A stretch of DNA of 64,000 nt from Clostridiaceae bacterium (GTDB lineage Bacteria > Bacillota_I > Bacilli_A > Erysipelotrichales > Coprobacillaceae). How positions within the stretch are numbered: the stretch's first letter is position 1; each line of letters starts with the position of its first letter. Made by a program: the position numbers and the translations under genes. Shown here in pieces: positions 36,466 to 46,091 of this stretch. Location: the NCBI GenBank assembly GCA_902363625.1, contig CABJAS010000004.1, forward strand, positions 124,001-188,000. The letters run 5' to 3'. The notes beneath the pieces are model-generated. The model was not told where the DNA came from, ran no database searches, and saw nothing but the letters and a program-made list of their open reading frames with translations.

Positions 36466-37071
36466 ATGAATAAAAAAACATATAAAATTGGTTTATTGTT
36501 TTGTTTATCTGTCTTTGTTTTCTTAACGGGATTGGTGGTATATGAAAAGTTTAATGAAAATAACCAGGATATCCCCGTTGTTTCCATGAATCCTACACCA
36601 ACGGAAACAGAAACAAAAACAGAGGAAAAAATCGCTAAACCATATGCAGGTGAAGTACAAGTAGCAAGAAGTTTCTATGACCAAAGCGACGACGCTGAAA
36701 AACAAGGAAAATCTTTAGTGCTATTTGAAGGAGTTTATCGTCCTAATCAAGGTGCCGATTTTACAAGCAATAATAAAGCATTTGAAGTATTAGCAAGTTT
36801 AAGCGGAACCGTAACAAGCAAAAAAGAAGATCCAATCTTTGGATTATGTGTATCCATTGAAAGTGATAATGGTGTAACAATCACTTATCAAAGTATGTCT
36901 GAGGTCTCTGTAGAACTTAACGCTAAAGTTAAACAAGGTGATGTATTGGGAAAAACCGGAGAAAACCTTTATGAAGCAGATCTTGGTAATCATTTACACA
37001 TGATCGTTGAAAAGAACGGAAATGTTTTAAACCCAGAAAAATGCTTTGATAAGACAACAAAAGAATTATAG
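36466..37071 (+). CDS. spoIIQ: SpoIIQ-like degenerate M23 (LytM) protein
   Basis: 201 residues: membrane anchor (TYKIGLLFCLSVFVFLTGLV), Thr/Glu-rich spacer, and a LytM domain (GTVTSKKEDPIFGLCVSI ... GNHLHMIVEKNG). The first zinc-ligand motif HxxxD is missing: the place reads PNQGADF, so the domain is probably non-catalytic, like SpoIIQ, which in Bacillus binds SpoIIIAH across the forespore membranes. Position right after spoIID supports the assignment. GAATAAATTTATTC, a 14-base palindrome, lies in the gap before it. A terminator follows. Confidence 0.85.
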   Translation: MNKKTYKIGLLFCLSVFVFLTGLVVYEKFNENNQDIPVVSMNPTPTETETKTEEKIAKPYAGEVQVARSFYDQSDDAEKQGKSLVLFEGVYRPNQGADFTSNNKAFEVLASLSGTVTSKKEDPIFGLCVSIESDNGVTITYQSMSEVSVELNAKVKQGDVLGKTGENLYEADLGNHLHMIVEKNGNVLNPEKCFDKTTKEL

Positions 37072-37081
37072 GCGATTGAAG

Positions 37082-37108
37082 AGTTAGAATTCGTTTCTAA
37101 CTTTTTTT
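37082..37108 (+). terminator. Terminator after spoIIQ
   Basis: AGTTAGAA and TTCTAACT around TTCGT, followed by a T-run. It separates the sporulation-type genes from mbl. Confidence 0.88.
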
Positions 37109-37243
37109 ATTTTCTTATTCATGAATATAAATTTAGTCCTTATCTATACTAATAGTGGCAGGCAATTCGAAAAGAAACAAAAAAATAATAAAAAGTTTAT
37201 GAGTTTTTATTATTCTTATTGCTAGATTATTAGATATAGTATA

Positions 37244-37252
37244 TGATATAAT
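37244..37252 (+). promoter_or_regulatory. Extended -10 promoter of mbl
   Basis: TGATATAAT (37244-37252), 33 bases before the ATG. No good -35 at the right distance. GGAGGAAAA precedes the start codon. The 214-base gap between spoIIQ and mbl is too small for spoIIID. Confidence 0.6.
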
Positions 37253-37285
37253 ACTGTAGAAATAGGTTCATAGGAGGAAAAAATC

Positions 37286-38278
37286 ATGGGATTTTCAAAA
37301 GAAATTGGTATCGATTTAGGTACTGCAAATATATTAATCTATGTTAAAGGCGAAGGAATCGTCGTTAATGAACCTTCAGTTGTAGCTATGGATGCTGAGA
37401 CACATAAAGCATTGGCAGTTGGAGCTGAAGCAAAAGAAATGTTAGGGAAAACACCAGGTCGTGTACAAGCCATTCGTCCTTTAAAAGACGGTGTTATTGC
37501 AGACTTCCAGGTGACTGAAATCCTTATTACACATTTTATCAATAAATTAAATTTGAAGGGTGTTTTTTCAAGACCGACAATCTTGATTTGCTGTCCTTCT
37601 AATATTACTTCTATTGAAAAAAGTGCGATTAAAGATGTAGCTGAACGTTGTGGTGCTAAACGTGTATTTATTGAAGAAGAACCTAAAGTAGCCGCTATCG
37701 GAGCAGGTTTAGATATTTCAAGACCGGCTGGACATATGGTCATTGATATCGGTGGGGGAACAACCGATGTTGCTGTCTTATCTTTAGGAGATATCGTAAC
37801 AAGTACATCATTAAAAATTGCGGGTGACCGTATGGATGAAGAAATTATTCATTACTTAAAAGATAAATATAAATTATTGATCGGTGATCGTACTGCCGAA
37901 CAAATTAAAATTGAAATTGGAACAGCTGTAAGAGGTGGAAGAGAAGATAAAGTCATGGAAGTTAGAGGACGTGACTTAGTGACGGGACTTCCTCATACTG
38001 TAGAAATCAGTGCAGATGAAACTGAATTGGCACTAAGAGAAAACTGTAATACAATCGTTGCAGCTGCAAAATCAGTATTAGAAAAAACACCGCCTGAATT
38101 AGCAGCGGATATTGTAAGCCGTGGTATTTTCTTAACTGGTGGTGGAGCATTGCTTCATGGACTGGATGCTTTATTAGAAAAAGAATTAAACGTACCGGTA
38201 TTTGTAGCAGATAACGCTTTGGATTGTGTTGCTGAAGGATGCGGCGTTATGTTAAATAATTTACATTACGTAAAATAA
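37286..38278 (+). CDS. mbl: MreB/Mbl-type actin-like cell-shape protein
   Basis: 330 residues. The actin-fold motifs EIGIDLGTANILIYVKGEG, VIDIGGGTTDVAVLSLG and FLTGGGALLHGLDALL are clear. MreB-family filaments guide lateral cell-wall synthesis on the inner membrane face. The name mbl is chosen over mreB because in Bacillus mbl lies just after spoIIQ-spoIIID, as here. No mreC or mreD is adjacent, which agrees. Flanked by its own promoter and terminator. Confidence 0.9.
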   Translation: MGFSKEIGIDLGTANILIYVKGEGIVVNEPSVVAMDAETHKALAVGAEAKEMLGKTPGRVQAIRPLKDGVIADFQVTEILITHFINKLNLKGVFSRPTILICCPSNITSIEKSAIKDVAERCGAKRVFIEEEPKVAAIGAGLDISRPAGHMVIDIGGGTTDVAVLSLGDIVTSTSLKIAGDRMDEEIIHYLKDKYKLLIGDRTAEQIKIEIGTAVRGGREDKVMEVRGRDLVTGLPHTVEISADETELALRENCNTIVAAAKSVLEKTPPELAADIVSRGIFLTGGGALLHGLDALLEKELNVPVFVADNALDCVAEGCGVMLNNLHYVK

Positions 38279-38283
38279 GCTGT

Positions 38284-38307
38284 AGGGGGATGCTTCCCTC
38301 TTTTTTT
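38284..38307 (+). terminator. Terminator after mbl
   Basis: AGGGGGA and TCCCTCT (one G-T pair) around TGCT, then TTTTTT. Confidence 0.85.
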
Positions 38308-38325
38308 ATTTTCGATTATTTCACA

Positions 38326-38353
38326 TTGTTCACTAAGAAATATATGGTATAAT
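38326..38353 (+). promoter_or_regulatory. Promoter of the tagO-like gene
   Basis: TTGTTC (38326-38331), 16 bases, extended -10 TGGTATAAT ending at 38353. Confidence 0.6.
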
Positions 38354-38376
38354 GACATACAGTAGGAGGCATGAGA

Positions 38377-40236
38377 ATGAAAATTGAAATCATATTATCA
38401 TTTATAGTAGCAATGATCCTCAGTGCACTCCTCGTTCCTATTGTAAAGATTGTAGGAGACAAGCTCAATATCATTGCTTTGCAAAATGAAAGAACCATAC
38501 ATAATGGTCGAATCGTGAGAATTGGCGGTTATGCCATATATATCAGTTTTATCATTTGTGCTTATATATTCTTGAAAACAGATGTGCAGATCAATTCGAT
38601 CCTATTTTCAAGTTTTCTTGTCTTTATGATTGGACTGTATGATGATATTCATGATGTCAGTCCCAAAGTTAAATTACTTGTAGAAATAATCGCTGCTTCC
38701 ATCATCATTTTTTATGGAAAGATCATGCTGAGAGGGTTTACGATTCCTTATCTTCCGGGTGATATTTGTGAATGGATTTCTATTGGGATTACCTATTTAT
38801 GGATTATTGGTATTACGAACGCGATCAACCTGATCGATGGATTGGATGGACTATCCTCTGGGATTTCAACAATCGTCCTTGTAACTTTATCGCTTACCAG
38901 TTTACATTTCGGGAGAACCGATATTGCCGCACTTTCACTATTGCTGGCAGGAGCAACAGTTGGTTTTCTCTTCTATAATTTCAATCCAGCCTCTATCTTT
39001 ATGGGAGATAACGGAGCCTTGTTTTTAGGTTTTATGATCTCTGTTATTTCATTGTTAGGTTTTGGATACAAAAGTTCGGCTTTCTTTACGTTAGGGGCGC
39101 CGATTATTGTCTTAGCCGTTCCGATCATGGATACGATCATGGCGATTCTAAGACGTAAACTAAGGAAGAAAAAATTCTCTGATGCAGATCGTGAACATTT
39201 GCATCATCAATTAATGTTTAACTTAAACCTAGGACAGAAAAAGAGTGTTTTAATATTATACGGAGCAACTGTTTTATTCTCACTTTCGTCTTATATTTAT
39301 CTGTTTGACAAAAAAGCGGCGATTGCTTTATTCGTTCTGTTAGTTATCGCATTTGAGTTATTTGTCGAGTATACACAGATGATCAGCCGTCGTTATCGAC
39401 CATTGTTAACGATTATCAATCTCTTTGTCCATAGTGATAAGTTACCGGTCTTAAGTGAGCCGGAACCCGATGTTCATACTTTAAAGGAACTATCTACACA
39501 GATCAATAAAGAAAATAAGCAGCAGATCGATTATTATCGTCGGCGTGCCAGAGCATATGAAAGGACTAAACGAATCATGAAAAAAGATAGCAAGTCAAAA
39601 TTAAAATTGCAGATACTTATTGTTTCCATTTTAAGTGTATGTGTTGTATTTGGAGTAGTGGCAGTGATGTACCTTAAAAATCAAGGAGAAAGCAATCAGC
39701 CTCCTGTTGTGCAGCCAGTGGATGATGGCTTAAATTATACATTGTCAACCAATGCAACAGATAAAATGAAAGAAATCTTTGAACAGCTGGAAGCAGCGAA
39801 TCAATCCGGAGATCAGGAAAAAGAGATGACTTATGCAGCTGCTTATTTTGCGACTGATTTCTTTACTTGGTCAAATAAAACGAAGCGTGAAGATATTGGT
39901 GGATTAAATTATGTCTGGCCGGATTCACGCCAGGATTTTGCTTCATTTGCTTTGCGTGACTATTATGCAAATTTCACAGATTATGCCAATAAATATGGAA
40001 TCAGCTTACTTCCGGAAGTAGAAAACTATGTAATCAACGGTGTTTCAGAATCAGAATTTCGTTTAGAAAGTGAAGAGGATAAAGATAAGCCATGCTTTGA
40101 TATCAGCATCGATATTACTTATAAACAAGTAAGCGGTGGGATGCCAACTTCTTCATTAAAGAGTTCGATGGTGATTACTGTCGTAAAAGATACAGAATTG
40201 TATTATGTTGTCGGGATCGACTATAAAGAAGCTTAA
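38377..40236 (+). CDS. TagO/WecA-like sugar-1-phosphate transferase fused to an extracytoplasmic domain
   Basis: 619 residues. The first ~350 form a multi-pass GT4-type polyprenyl-phosphate GlcNAc-1-phosphate transferase: GLYDDIHDVSPK, NAINLIDGLDGLSSGIS, IFMGDNGALFLGF and DREHLHHQL. TagO starts wall teichoic acid or other surface glycans on undecaprenyl phosphate. Then follow a charged linker (RRRARAYERTKRIMKKDSK), one more membrane helix near 408-432 and about 185 residues outside the membrane, which I do not recognise. Normal TagO ends near 350, so this is a fusion. ATG 38377 is seven bases from AGGAGG; ATG 38371 is too close. Confidence 0.9.
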   Translation: MKIEIILSFIVAMILSALLVPIVKIVGDKLNIIALQNERTIHNGRIVRIGGYAIYISFIICAYIFLKTDVQINSILFSSFLVFMIGLYDDIHDVSPKVKLLVEIIAASIIIFYGKIMLRGFTIPYLPGDICEWISIGITYLWIIGITNAINLIDGLDGLSSGISTIVLVTLSLTSLHFGRTDIAALSLLLAGATVGFLFYNFNPASIFMGDNGALFLGFMISVISLLGFGYKSSAFFTLGAPIIVLAVPIMDTIMAILRRKLRKKKFSDADREHLHHQLMFNLNLGQKKSVLILYGATVLFSLSSYIYLFDKKAAIALFVLLVIAFELFVEYTQMISRRYRPLLTIINLFVHSDKLPVLSEPEPDVHTLKELSTQINKENKQQIDYYRRRARAYERTKRIMKKDSKSKLKLQILIVSILSVCVVFGVVAVMYLKNQGESNQPPVVQPVDDGLNYTLSTNATDKMKEIFEQLEAANQSGDQEKEMTYAAAYFATDFFTWSNKTKREDIGGLNYVWPDSRQDFASFALRDYYANFTDYANKYGISLLPEVENYVINGVSESEFRLESEEDKDKPCFDISIDITYKQVSGGMPTSSLKSSMVITVVKDTELYYVVGIDYKEA

Positions 40237-40250
40237 TCGCTTCTTTTTTT
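40225..40250 (+). terminator. Terminator overlapping the tagO-like stop codon
   Basis: AAAGAAGC (40225-40232) and GCTTCTTT (40239-40246), loop TTAATC, then Ts. The stop codon TAA is inside the loop. Confidence 0.85.
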
Positions 40251-40263
40251 GCCCTTTAAATGG

Positions 40264-40292
40264 TTGAAATTTAAAAATAGATATGGTATTAT
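40264..40292 (+). promoter_or_regulatory. Promoter of secG
   Basis: TTGAAA (40264-40269), 17 bases, extended -10 TGGTATTAT ending at 40292; leader of about 55 bases. Confidence 0.75.
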
Positions 40293-40353
40293 GACAATGC
40301 TAGTAAATCAGAAAATTCACATGAGTTTTAATTAGTATTTAGGAGGATCGATC

Positions 40354-40572
40354 ATGTTAGATATATTAATGGTAGTCGTATGTATTGCAATTATTGTATT
40401 ATCTCTATTGCAAAGCGGTAAATCTGAGGGAATCGTCAGCGCTTTGACCGGACAAAGTTCGGCATTATTCGCACAAACTAAAGAAAGAGGATCAGAGTTA
40501 GTTTTAACACGATTAACAGTTGGATTCGGTATTGCTTTCTTTGTGTTGGCAGTATTAATCCAAATGGGGTAA
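40354..40572 (+). CDS. secG: Protein translocase subunit SecG
   Basis: 72 residues with two membrane helices and the SecG pattern: IVLSLLQSGKSEGIVSALTG, SSALF and the second helix FGIAFFVLAVLIQ. SecG assists the SecYE channel. In Firmicutes secG lies before rnr, smpB and ssrA, exactly as here. Own promoter; a terminator stands between it and rnr. Confidence 0.94.
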   Translation: MLDILMVVVCIAIIVLSLLQSGKSEGIVSALTGQSSALFAQTKERGSELVLTRLTVGFGIAFFVLAVLIQMG

Positions 40573-40574
40573 AC

Positions 40575-40603
40575 AATAGGACAATGCAGTCCTATTTTTT
40601 TTT
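40575..40603 (+). terminator. Terminator or attenuator between secG and rnr
   Basis: AATAGGAC (40575-40582) and GTCCTATT (40589-40596), then TTTTTTT. No separate rnr promoter is evident in the short gap, so readthrough may supply rnr. Confidence 0.85.
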
Positions 40604-40617
40604 GAAGGAGGGATGTT

Positions 40618-42855
40618 ATGGAAAAGCAAATATTAGAATGGTTAGCAGCAGATGAATATTTAGGAATGGATGTAGATGAATTAGCGACAGCATTGGGATT
40701 TGATACAACCGATAAATTTAAAGAGCTGGTAAAATGCTTGGTAAAGCTGGAAGATGAAAAAGCTATTGTCAGAGGAATTGGCGATCGCTACTTTTTACCT
40801 GATCGTACAGGCATTGTGATTGGGACAGTTCAATTAAATCCGCGTGGATTTGGATTTATTCGAGTGGGAGATGATCTTGATGATGTTTATGTGGGGGAGA
40901 AGAACCTACATGGGGCTTTAAATAATGATAAGGTTAAGATTAAGATTGACGGAAAACAAAGTGGTTCTTCTTTAGAAGGAGAAGTCATTGAAATAATTGA
41001 AAGAGGTCAAAAACAGGTTGTTGGATTAGTAAAGCAGATTCAGGGGAAATTTTATGTATCTGTCGATGACAATAAATTTGGTTCATTAGTCCTGCTTAGC
41101 GGAAACCGCAAAGGGGCAATGGAAGGACACAAAGTTGTTGCGAAAATCACAAGTTTTGAACAGCCGATTATGGGGGAAGTCGTACAGATTTTAGGGCATC
41201 GCAATGACCCAGGAGTCGATATTTTATCTGTTGTTGCACGCTATGATTTAGCGACTGAATTTAATGAGGATGTAATGGCAGAATTAGAAAGTATTCCGGA
41301 TGTTGTGGCGGCAGAGGATAAGGAAGATCGTGTCGATCTGCGTGATGAATTAATTGTGACTATCGATGGTGATGATGCTAAAGACTTGGACGATGCCATC
41401 AGCTTGAAACGATTGAAAAACGGAAACTATCAATTAGGAGTACATATTGCAGATGTATCCCACTATGTAAAAGAAGGAAGTCAGATTGACAAAGAAGCTA
41501 TCAGCAGAGGAACTTCGGTTTATTTAGTTGACCGTGTTATCCCTATGCTTCCACACAAGCTTTCTAACGGAATCTGTTCGTTAAATCCGCATGTCGATCG
41601 ATTGACGATATCTTGTATCATGGAAATCAATTCATCAGGGGATGTGGTTGACCATCAGATCTTGCCAACGATGATTCATTCTACAGAAAGAATGACCTAT
41701 AATAATGTCAATAAAATATTAGACGGAGATAAAGCAACGACGAAACGTTATGAAGATATTCATAAATTATTCTTCCAAATGGAGAAATTGGCGATTATCT
41801 TAAGAAGTAAACGTAGTAAAAAAGGGGCTATTGACTTTGATGTGGATGAGGCAAAGGTTATTGTTGATAAAAAAGGTAAACCAACGGATGTAGTATTAAG
41901 AACCCGAGGAATCAGTGAACGAATTATTGAGGAGTTTATGTTGGTTGCCAATGAAACTGTGGCAGAGCATTTTTTCTGGCTGCAAGTGCCCTTTATTTAT
42001 CGTGTTCATGAACATCCTAAGAAAAAGAAGCTATTGAATTTTGCTACGATTGCCAGCGTTTTAGGTTATAAGATTAAAGGCTCTTTGGATCATGTTTATC
42101 CAAGAGAATTAAGCTCACTGATTGAATCGGCAAAAGGCAAACCGGAGCATAGTGTGATTTCAACCTTGCTGTTAAGATGTATGCAGAAAGCACGCTATGA
42201 TGCCCAATGTTTAGGGCATTATGGACTAGCTGACGAATATTATACACATTTTACTTCACCAATTCGACGTTATCCGGATTTATTAGTACACCGTCTTATC
42301 AGAAATTATGTATTTGAACAAAAATTAGATGGTCAGACAATTCAGCACTTTAGTGAAGTTGTACCGCAGTTAGCGGAAAGTTCATCAAACTGTGAAATTG
42401 ATGCGGTAAACTGTGAACGTGATGTAATGGATATGAAAATGGCAGAATATATGCAAAGTCGTATCGGTCAGGAATATGATGGAATTGTATCTTCGGTAAC
42501 TGCTTTTGGATTGTTTGTAGAGCTGCCTAATACTATTGATGGTTTAGTGCATATCTCTACATTGAAGGATGATTATTATCATTATGACGCTCAATATTTA
42601 CAGTTAGTAGGAGAAAGAACTGGGAATACTTATCGTATGTCAGACCGAGTACGTATTAAAGTCATCAGTGCCTCTAAATTGGATGGTCAGATTGATTTTG
42701 AAATTATTGACAGCAAGAAGAAAAAACGTAAACCTAAAGAAGAGCCTGTTCATCGCAGAAAAGGTGATAAAAGAAGAACACCTACTTCACGAAATTTATT
42801 TTCTCGTTCAAAGCGACCAGCTAATAAAAGTCGAAGCAGGAGGGGATCAAAATGA
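40618..42855 (+). CDS. rnr: Ribonuclease R
   Basis: 745 residues. Order: winged-helix start (1-70), two cold-shock domains, the RNB catalytic domain with [14 protein letters not shown] (metal-binding aspartates) and [14 protein letters not shown], an S1 domain ([17 protein letters not shown]) and a basic tail ([22 protein letters not shown]). RNase R degrades structured RNA 3' to 5' and works with the SmpB-tmRNA system on broken messages. GAAGGAGG precedes the ATG. Its stop overlaps smpB by four bases. Confidence 0.97.
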   Translation: MEKQILEWLAADEYLGMDVDELATALGFDTTDKFKELVKCLVKLEDEKAIVRGIGDRYFLPDRTGIVIGTVQLNPRGFGFIRVGDDLDDVYVGEKNLHGALNNDKVKIKIDGKQSGSSLEGEVIEIIERGQKQVVGLVKQIQGKFYVSVDDNKFGSLVLLSGNRKGAMEGHKVVAKITSFEQPIMGEVVQILGHRNDPGVDILSVVARYDLATEFNEDVMAELESIPDVVAAEDKEDRVDLRDELIVTIDGDDAKDLDDAISLKRLKNGNYQLGVHIADVSHYVKEGSQIDKEAISRGTSVYLVDRVIPMLPHKLSNGICSLNPHVDRLTISCIMEINSSGDVVDHQILPTMIHSTERMTYNNVNKILDGDKATTKRYEDIHKLFFQMEKLAIILRSKRSKKGAIDFDVDEAKVIVDKKGKPTDVVLRTRGISERIIEEFMLVANETVAEHFFWLQVPFIYRVHEHPKKKKLLNFATIASVLGYKIKGSLDHVYPRELSSLIESAKGKPEHSVISTLLLRCMQKARYDAQCLGHYGLADEYYTHFTSPIRRYPDLLVHRLIRNYVFEQKLDGQTIQHFSEVVPQLAESSSNCEIDAVNCERDVMDMKMAEYMQSRIGQEYDGIVSSVTAFGLFVELPNTIDGLVHISTLKDDYYHYDAQYLQLVGERTGNTYRMSDRVRIKVISASKLDGQIDFEIIDSKKKKRKPKEEPVHRRKGDKRRTPTSRNLFSRSKRPANKSRSRRGSK

Positions 42856-43301
42856 AAATCTTAGCTCAAAATAAAAAAGCTTATCATGATTATTTCATTG
42901 AAGATACTTTTGAAGCGGGCATCGTTTTACAAGGAACAGAAATCAAATCTGTTCGCAAAGGAAGTGCTAATTTAAAGGATAGTTTTATTCGTATCAAAAA
43001 TGATGAAGCCTTCTTAGAAAATATGCATATTGCTCCTTATGAACAGGGAAATATCTTTAACCATGAGCCACTGCGTACTAGAAAACTTTTATTGCATAAA
43101 AAGGAAATTCTTAAATTGGCAAAAGAGGTCAAAGAGGGCGGTTATACGATTGTTCCCACTAAGCTTTATTTTGATAAGGGAAGTAAAGTGAAAGTGGAGA
43201 TTGCTTTGGCAAAAGGAAAGAAATTATTTGATAAACGTCAGTCGCTAAAAGAAAAAGATGCGAAAAGGGACATTGAAAAAGCTTTAAAGAACATTTATTG
43301 A
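42852..43301 (+). CDS. smpB: SsrA-binding protein
   Basis: 149 residues. [38 protein letters not shown] and the C-terminal KRDIEKALK are typical of SmpB, which carries tmRNA to stalled ribosomes. The ATG overlaps the rnr stop (ATGA). The tmRNA gene itself begins 50 bases downstream, so protein, RNA and the degrading nuclease are clustered. Confidence 0.97.
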   Translation: MKILAQNKKAYHDYFIEDTFEAGIVLQGTEIKSVRKGSANLKDSFIRIKNDEAFLENMHIAPYEQGNIFNHEPLRTRKLLLHKKEILKLAKEVKEGGYTIVPTKLYFDKGSKVKVEIALAKGKKLFDKRQSLKEKDAKRDIEKALKNIY

Positions 43302-43327
43302 TTTCATTTCAATGAATGTGCTATAAT
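43298..43327 (+). promoter_or_regulatory. Promoter of ssrA
   Basis: TTGATT (43298-43303), 18 bases, TATAAT (43322-43327). A perfect hairpin ATATGCGG / CCGCATAT (43330-43349) lies between promoter and mature 5' end, probably part of the precursor removed in processing. Confidence 0.75.
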
Positions 43328-43351
43328 TCATATGCGGTTATCCGCATATCT

Positions 43352-43703
43352 GGGGTCGTCTTGGATTCGACAGGGACAAGTCTGACTTTAGCTGCAGTCG
43401 GCGGCACACGTTACGTGCACAAACAAATAACTGGAAACAGAACAAATTATTCATTTGCCTAATTAAGTCGACATAGACTTTGGCATGCTACTGTTGGATT
43501 TACTCATAATTCATCAGCTAGTATCATAACTTATGAGTTAAGAAAAAGGATTGCCTAGCTCCTTTTTACGAAAACCAATAGGCTCGCTAAGTGAAAGATT
43601 GCTTATTGATCGTAGCTTAGTTAAACCCATTCAATAAGATAAACTGTAGACGCTTTAGAGGGACTGTTTTTGGACGGGGGTTCGATTCCCCCCGGCTCCA
43701 CCA
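43352..43703 (+). ncRNA. ssrA: Transfer-messenger RNA
   Basis: 352 bases. The 5' end GGGGTCGTCTTGGATTCGAC and the 3' end with T-arm GGGGGTTCGATTCCCCC and CGGCTCCACCA form the tRNA-like part (7-bp acceptor stem with two G-T pairs). By alignment with Bacillus (ATAACT before the resume codon) the tag frame runs 43433-43462 and encodes GNRTNYSFA, nine residues, then TAA. It rescues stalled ribosomes with SmpB. CCA is encoded. Confidence 0.95.
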
Positions 43704-43715
43704 AATAAAAGTGCT

Positions 43716-43786
43716 AAGTTGGATGTCATCGAAAAAAAGCCGATAAATAAAGGCTTATTCGATGATTTGTCCAACTTTTTTATTTA
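43716..43786 (+). terminator. Three-helix terminator after ssrA
   Basis: Nested stems AAGTTGGA / TCCAACTT, TCATCGAA / TTCGATGA and AAGCC / GGCTT stack into one long hairpin, followed by TTTTT. Its left arm carries the first copy of the repeated GGATGTCA sequence. Confidence 0.8.
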
Positions 43787-43879
43787 CCCATTCACCGTGG
43801 ATGTCATCAGAATTTTATGAAAAATGAGCGATTTTTGGTTGCTGGAATTCAAGGAACTGTGCCCAAGTTGGATGTCACC
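43716..43879 (+). repeat. Three dispersed copies of a TTGGATGTCATC-like sequence
   Basis: AAGTTGGATGTCATC at 43716-43730, TGGATGTCATC at 43798-43808, and AAGTTGGATGTCACC at 43865-43879. The first and third are also preceded by GTGC plus two or three bases. They lie between ssrA and the first island gene, where no gene is found. Possibly leftovers of repeated insertions next to ssrA. Confidence 0.6.
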
Positions 43880-43953
43880 AAGGTATCTAAGTTTGAGAGA
43901 TTATGCTATGATTGACATAGAGATAAATTAAGATTTCGTGGAGGTATTAAAAA

Positions 43954-44854
43954 ATGAATTTCAAATCAAATAGGTTACCTTCTTCATTGGAAGAATTAAA
44001 ATGGTACTGGAGTAAATGTGTGAGAGAAAATATGAGTTTCTCAAATATTACCATAAATGAAAAACAAGTTGATTTTACCCAGGCTGTTGATTACTTTGAC
44101 CTTACAGATGGTGGGGGCCGACAAGATTTCTTTTGTAGGCAGACAGTTTTATTTTTTTGCACAGCCTGTTGCACTAACAGAGTTTGAATTAAATATATTT
44201 GGAGATTTAAATGCAGATACACAAATTGGTGTGTTGTTAAGTAATATTAATCATCTACGTACTGATGCGTCTTCATATGGTATATATGCTACTTTCGTAT
44301 ATATTGATAAGAGCGTTTATTGTGCTTTTACAATTTGTCTTGTGGATAAAGATACAGGAATGGAGATGGAAACAGCCGTTGTTGAAATTAGTCAAGACGA
44401 AGAAGCTTATGTTCAACCTATTTTCATAAATGAGGAAGCTTTATATTATTTTAACTATGATGATATCGCAAAGCTGTCATACTGGTTAGGTAATTTTTGG
44501 ATTGGGATTCAATACGAAATGAACAATCGACCGGAAGAGATTAGAATTGTAGAACAGAGAGGACAGATAACAGGAAATCATGGAGAGTATAAAAAGGGCG
44601 ACCATATTGTTCTAGTTAGAAGTATAGTTCCTATTGATGAAGATGGCAATATAATCAAATATGATACCACTGGTTCTAATCGTCAGTATACTGCTGCGGT
44701 ATGGGGAGTCTGTGGACACTACAGAACTTTACCAAGTGGTAGAGTAACTTATGTAAGTCCTCACCATAAAGGAAAGGATCGAGATAAACTGGATACTTAT
44801 GACGAAAAAGAATATCAATTCGTTGATGAAAAGATAGATTCAGATATAAGATAA
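43954..44854 (+). pseudogene. Frameshifted unknown island gene
   Basis: Two open frames join into one protein of about 300 residues. The first runs from ATG 43954 (GTGGAGG upstream) through QAVDYFDLTDG; near the run GGTGGGGGCC (about 44111-44120) it shifts to the frame that reads GADKISFVGRQFYFFAQP and continues to 44854. A one-base slip in the G-run explains it: mutation, sequencing error or, less likely, programmed slippage. The end, AVWGVCGHYRTLPSGRVTYV, resembles C-terminal pieces of many mobile-element proteins. Function unknown. A -10 (TGCTATGAT, 43904-43912) lies upstream. Confidence 0.6.
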
Positions 44855-44908
44855 ACACTCCAGGAACATCCTGATACTGAAAAGGTAGGTTATATTTGTA
44901 GGTAAGGG

Positions 44909-44937
44909 CATGATTCATAATGGATCGTGATTTTTTT
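44909..44937 (+). terminator. Terminator after the frameshifted gene
   Basis: CATGAT (44909-44914) and ATCGTG (44924-44929) pair with one G-T, then ATTTTTTT. Confidence 0.6.
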
Positions 44938-45033
44938 AGTTATCCATGTTAACTCAAATTGAAATTTATTACAAGAATAGACTTTGTATAGATAAGAGGT
45001 CTATAATGAAATAAAGAAGGAGGGTGAAGAGTT

Positions 45034-45084
45034 ATGAGAAAACTACTTACTATGCTGATAATTGCAAGGAGAATGGTCGATTAA
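45034..45084 (+). CDS. Possible 16-residue peptide or gene remnant
   Basis: ATG 45034 follows a strong AAGGAGGGTGA and a TATAAT at 45002-45007, yet the frame (MRKLLTMLIIARRMVD) closes after 16 codons. It looks like the first codons of a membrane or secreted protein whose remainder is lost. It may be a decayed gene start rather than a functional peptide. Confidence 0.25.
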   Translation: MRKLLTMLIIARRMVD

Positions 45085-45128
45085 AATATTATATATTAAT
45101 AATGTATTTCTGAAGGAAGGAAGAAAAT

Positions 45129-46091
45129 ATGACTGTTGAATTCACAGAAGAAGAATTTGTGCGTAATCATACTATAGAACTGGAGTATCTATATAACTTA
45201 AATGTTCCAAGGTATATATCTAAACAAGAGGAGGAAAAAAAAGGATATGATATTGCATTTGAAGAATATATATATCCTATATATATTCAGTATAAAATTT
45301 CAACGCTTCTTACAAGAAGTAATGCTAAGTATTGGTCTGAATTCAAAGGACCTTATTATAAGTTTGATTTACATCGTAAAAATAAATATAAACAACATAA
45401 TACGCTTGTCGAGTTAGCTAAAAGTGCAAAAACTTATTATTGTGCGCCAGCATTCTTTACTCGGGATGCACTGTTGCTATATCATTGAAATAAGAAAGTT
45501 GTCGAACATAGTGTATTTATTGAAATTGGACAATTAGGAAAAATTACGACTAATGTACAGCATTGCATCTGTTTTTCACCAAGTTTGATAAAAAAAACTA
45601 TGCATTCTGAACCTGTAAATATTGAATTTACATTATCAAAAGAATTATTTGGAGAATTCAAACCAGTGAAATTATCTGATTTTATTAAATCTGCATATAA
45701 ATTATTGGCAGAAATTGAAGAACGATTTCCATATATTCTTGATGATCCAGATTCTATTTCAATTAAAGAGAATAAGATTAATGCTAATATAGAAAGAGGA
45801 TTATATAATGATAAAAAACAAAAATTATCTGTAGATAGAGAAATTCAATCAGATGGATTAATGAAACATACAATATTAAATGAGGATGAGGTTTACTATG
45901 AAGTTTTAATTGAGGATAAAGTAGCTATGACAAAAACAATAGATATACATGAGAAATTAGAATATATAAAAAAAACAGAATTATTTATAGAAAATAATTT
46001 AAATAGTAATAATTATAAATTTTATTTAACACATGTAGTAGATTCATTGCAAATACATGGTATAAAGATAATGTTAAAGAAACATGATTGA
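45129..46091 (+). pseudogene. Unknown island gene interrupted by an in-frame TGA
   Basis: One frame of about 320 codons broken by TGA at 45486-45488. The first part starts at ATG 45129 (GAAGGAAGG upstream) and contains KYWSEFKGPYYKFDLH and AKTYYCAPAFF; the part after the stop continues at once with NKKVVEHSVFIEIGQLG and later MHSEPVNIEF. The two halves read like one domain of an uncharacterised family seen in scattered Firmicutes; I cannot name it. No second ribosome site lies after the TGA. The DNA is markedly AT-rich. Confidence 0.6.

Noticed and set aside
43352..43703. A tRNA gene at the end of this region
   Set aside because: The T-arm and CCA belong to tmRNA; there is no anticodon arm.
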